Shown: positions 61,949 to 64,000 of the stretch, piece after piece
Position numbering within the stretch: the stretch's first letter is position 1
Layout: every line of letters starts with the position of its first letter
Source of the DNA: an uncultured Lachnospiraceae bacterium
Lineage (GTDB): Bacteria; Bacillota; Clostridia; Lachnospirales; Lachnospiraceae
Assembly (NCBI GenBank): GCA_902776305.1
Contig: CACYPS010000026.1
Coordinates: 1-64,000, forward strand
Reading direction: 5' to 3'
DNA: 64,000 bases
Notes under the pieces: generated by a model
Database searches by the model: none
The model's input: only the letters and a program-made list of their open reading frames with translations
Told to the model about the DNA's origin: nothing
Made by a program: the position numbers and the translations under genes

Positions 61949-63790
61949 ATGTGTGGAATAGTAGGTTATGTAGGACCTCGTCAGGCGGCCCCGGTTCTCT
62001 TGGACGGGCTTTCAAAACTGGAATACAGGGGATATGATTCTGCCGGCCTGGCAGTGAGAGATGCGGATAAAGTACCTTCTGTCGTGAAAGCGAAGGGGAG
62101 ACTTCGAGTGCTCTCCGAGAAGACGGATGCCGGCAAGGCAGTGCCGGGAAATTGCGGAATCGGTCACACACGCTGGGCAACACACGGCGAACCGTCCGAG
62201 AACAATGCCCACCCGCATATCACGGACGACATGAATGTTGTCGCTGTCCACAACGGTATTATCGAGAACTATAAGGAACTTCGCGATAAAATGATCCGCA
62301 AAGGCTATAAGTTCTATTCCGAGACAGATACCGAAGTGGCCGTTAAGGTAGTGGACTATTACTATCACAAGTATAAGATGGGACCGATCGACGCCATTGC
62401 CAAGACTATGGTACGTGTGCGCGGTTCTTATGCGCTTGCAGTTATGTTCAAGGAATATCCCGGTGAGATTTATGTGGCGAGAAAAGACAGCCCGATGATT
62501 ATCGGTTCCGGAGACGGCGAAACGTTCATCGCTTCGGATGTACCGGCTATCCTGAATTATACGAGACAGGTCTACTATATCGGCAATCTCGAGATGGCGC
62601 GACTCACTGCAGACGGCGCGACATTCTACAACCTTGACGGCGATGTAGTTGAGAAGGAGCTTCACGAGATCAAGTGGGATGCCGAAGCTGCCGAAAAAGG
62701 CGGATTTGAGCATTTCATGATGAAAGAGATCCATGAGCAGCCTAAGGCTGTTCAGGATACGATCAACGCTTACATCGGAGCCGACGGGAAAATTGACCTT
62801 GGCGTATCCGGCATCACGGACGAGAAGATTGCTTCGATTACAGATATCAATATTGTGGCATGCGGTTCCGCTTATCATGTGGGCATTGCGGCTCAGTATA
62901 TTTTTGAGGATCTCGTGCGTGTTCCCGTCCGGGTCGAGCTGGCCAGCGAATTCCGCTACAGAAAACCGATTCTGAGTCCTCACACTCTTGTCATAGTAAT
63001 AAGCCAGTCGGGCGAGACGGCAGACTCACTTGCCGCACTTCGCGAAGCAAAGGAGCTGGGAGTCAAGACGATGAGTGTTGTCAATGTGGTAGGTTCTTCC
63101 ATCGCACGTGAATCCGACTATGTGTGCTACACAATGGCGGGACCGGAAATCGCGGTCGCTACAACAAAAGCATACTCCACACAGCTCGTTATGTCCTATA
63201 TCCTGGCTATCAAGTTCGGACAGGTCAAAGGACTTGTCTCGGATGAGAAGGCCGGGGAGATGATCAGAGAACTTCAGACGCTCCCTGCAAAGATCCAGAG
63301 ACTGCTTGATGACAAGGAGAGGATCCAGTGGTTCGCATCGAAGTTCGCAAATGCCCGTGACATCTTCTTTATCGGGCGCGGTATCGATTATGCGATCTCC
63401 CTCGAAGGAAGTCTGAAAATGAAGGAAATCAGCTACATTCATTCTGAGGCCTACGCAGCAGGTGAATTGAAGCACGGAACGATTTCTCTGATCGAGGACG
63501 GAACTCTGCTTGTCGGCGTGCTGACACAGTCGGCTCTCTATGAGAAGACGGTTTCCAACATGGTCGAGTGTAAGAGCCGCGGAGCTTATCTTATGGGACT
63601 TACCTCGTATGGCAATTACAATATTGAGGATACGGCGGATTTCACGGTCTACATTCCGCGTACGGATGAGCATTTCACACCGACGCTCGCGGTCATCCCT
63701 CTTCAGCTCATGGGTTATTATGTGAGCTGCGCGAAGGGTCTGGATGTCGACAAGCCGAGAAACCTTGCGAAGAGTGTAACGGTCGAATAA
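61949..63790 (+). CDS. glmS: Glutamine--fructose-6-phosphate aminotransferase (isomerizing)
   Basis: Makes glucosamine-6-phosphate for wall and surface sugars. 613 residues: MCGIVGYVGPRQAAPVLLDG with catalytic Cys after the Met, GHTRWATHGEPS, HNGIIENY, then two SIS isomerase domains (ACGSAYHVGIAAQY, SQSGETADSLAALREAKELG, GRGIDYAISLEGSLKMKEIS) and the C-terminal DKPRNLAKSVTVE. ATG 61949 after GAGGAGGAG. The 65-base leader is too short for, and lacks, the glmS ribozyme. It supplies UDP-GlcNAc precursors to the adjacent polysaccharide genes. Confidence 0.97.
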   Translation: MCGIVGYVGPRQAAPVLLDGLSKLEYRGYDSAGLAVRDADKVPSVVKAKGRLRVLSEKTDAGKAVPGNCGIGHTRWATHGEPSENNAHPHITDDMNVVAVHNGIIENYKELRDKMIRKGYKFYSETDTEVAVKVVDYYYHKYKMGPIDAIAKTMVRVRGSYALAVMFKEYPGEIYVARKDSPMIIGSGDGETFIASDVPAILNYTRQVYYIGNLEMARLTADGATFYNLDGDVVEKELHEIKWDAEAAEKGGFEHFMMKEIHEQPKAVQDTINAYIGADGKIDLGVSGITDEKIASITDINIVACGSAYHVGIAAQYIFEDLVRVPVRVELASEFRYRKPILSPHTLVIVISQSGETADSLAALREAKELGVKTMSVVNVVGSSIARESDYVCYTMAGPEIAVATTKAYSTQLVMSYILAIKFGQVKGLVSDEKAGEMIRELQTLPAKIQRLLDDKERIQWFASKFANARDIFFIGRGIDYAISLEGSLKMKEISYIHSEAYAAGELKHGTISLIEDGTLLVGVLTQSALYEKTVSNMVECKSRGAYLMGLTSYGNYNIEDTADFTVYIPRTDEHFTPTLAVIPLQLMGYYVSCAKGLDVDKPRNLAKSVTVE

Positions 63791-63835
63791 CAGATTATTC
63801 GAACATTTTTCAAAAACTGAATAGCGGATACCAGT

Positions 63836-63886
63836 GCCGCACGGTACGGAAACCGTCATGAACGTTTCCTGTCCGTGCGGCTTTCC
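63836..63886 (+). terminator. Terminator after glmS
   Basis: Two-part stem GCCGCACGG/CCGTGCGGC and GGAAAC/GTTTCC (63836-63853/63864-63881), followed by TTTCC. The remaining 63887-64000 contains no recognised gene. Confidence 0.75.
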
Positions 63887-64000
63887 TGTGTCACTACTAT
63901 ATATGGTAGTCAGTTGCATAAAATATCCGTCATATTGAGTCGTCAAATTTTTTATCGCTTATGACCCTTAAGAACAAATATTTCTATCTATATAACGCGA

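Overview
The window reads as a chromosomal segment of a Gram-positive anaerobe of the Clostridia, most likely a Lachnospiraceae-type gut or rumen bacterium. Reasons: the cysE-cysS-mrnC-rlmB-sigH order typical of Firmicutes, a sporulation-type sigma factor H, HPr kinase, purine-rich GGAGG ribosome sites, a catalytic/non-catalytic glgC-glgD pair, a cellobiose 2-epimerase closely resembling the Ruminococcus type, and tRNA genes without encoded CCA. This is inference from gene content; no 16S gene is present.

Layout. 0.3-5.6 kb: cysteine synthesis and Cys-tRNA charging, Mini-RNase III, 23S rRNA methyltransferase, SigH. 5.8-10.4 kb: aldose epimerase, a tiny stand-alone NUMOD1 protein, O-acetylhomoserine sulfhydrylase, a DUF1846 protein. 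10.6-21.2 kb: FtsH, UvrC, HprK, ROK glucokinase, a class A penicillin-binding protein, a YigZ/IMPACT protein and a cyclophilin. 21.5-26.2 kb: the t6A set (tsaE, tsaB, tsaD) with rimI and RNase Z, then ispD. 26.6-35.7 kb: a glycerol block: dihydroxyacetone kinase (dhaL-dhaM-dhaK), phospholipid enzymes (plsY, pgsA), and glycerol facilitator, kinase and a flavin/iron-sulfur glycerol-3-phosphate dehydrogenase operon. 36-41 kb: two late cobalamin genes, a Fur-family regulator, and a fused mannose-1-P guanylyltransferase/mannose-6-P isomerase. 41-47 kb: cellobiose 2-epimerase, a YesL-type membrane protein, six tRNA genes (two earlier Ser genes and an Asn-Met/Ile-Asp-Leu cluster), a Nudix hydrolase and a secreted SGNH protein. 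47-49.4 kb: glgD/glgC. 49.8-62 kb: an exopolysaccharide locus (priming sugar transferase, CpsB phosphatase, Wzz, CpsD) interrupted by an accessory surface block: leucine-rich-repeat protein, acidic membrane protein, response regulator, two lipoproteins with chagasin-like protease-inhibitor domains, an unknown cytosolic protein and a TPR protein. glmS closes the window.

What stands out is the non-coding DNA. Five genes (cysS, mrnC, sigH, ispD, glpK) are followed by partial copies of their own 3' ends. At least four families of short dispersed foldback repeats (about 70-155 bp) sit between genes, some with base changes that keep the stems paired. A tandem 34-bp hairpin array precedes cysS. The accessory block at 51.8-59.7 kb, with its chagasin-domain lipoproteins and tyrosine/acidic-rich surface segments, is the best candidate for an undescribed functional unit. 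No CRISPR array, prophage or intact insertion sequence was seen.
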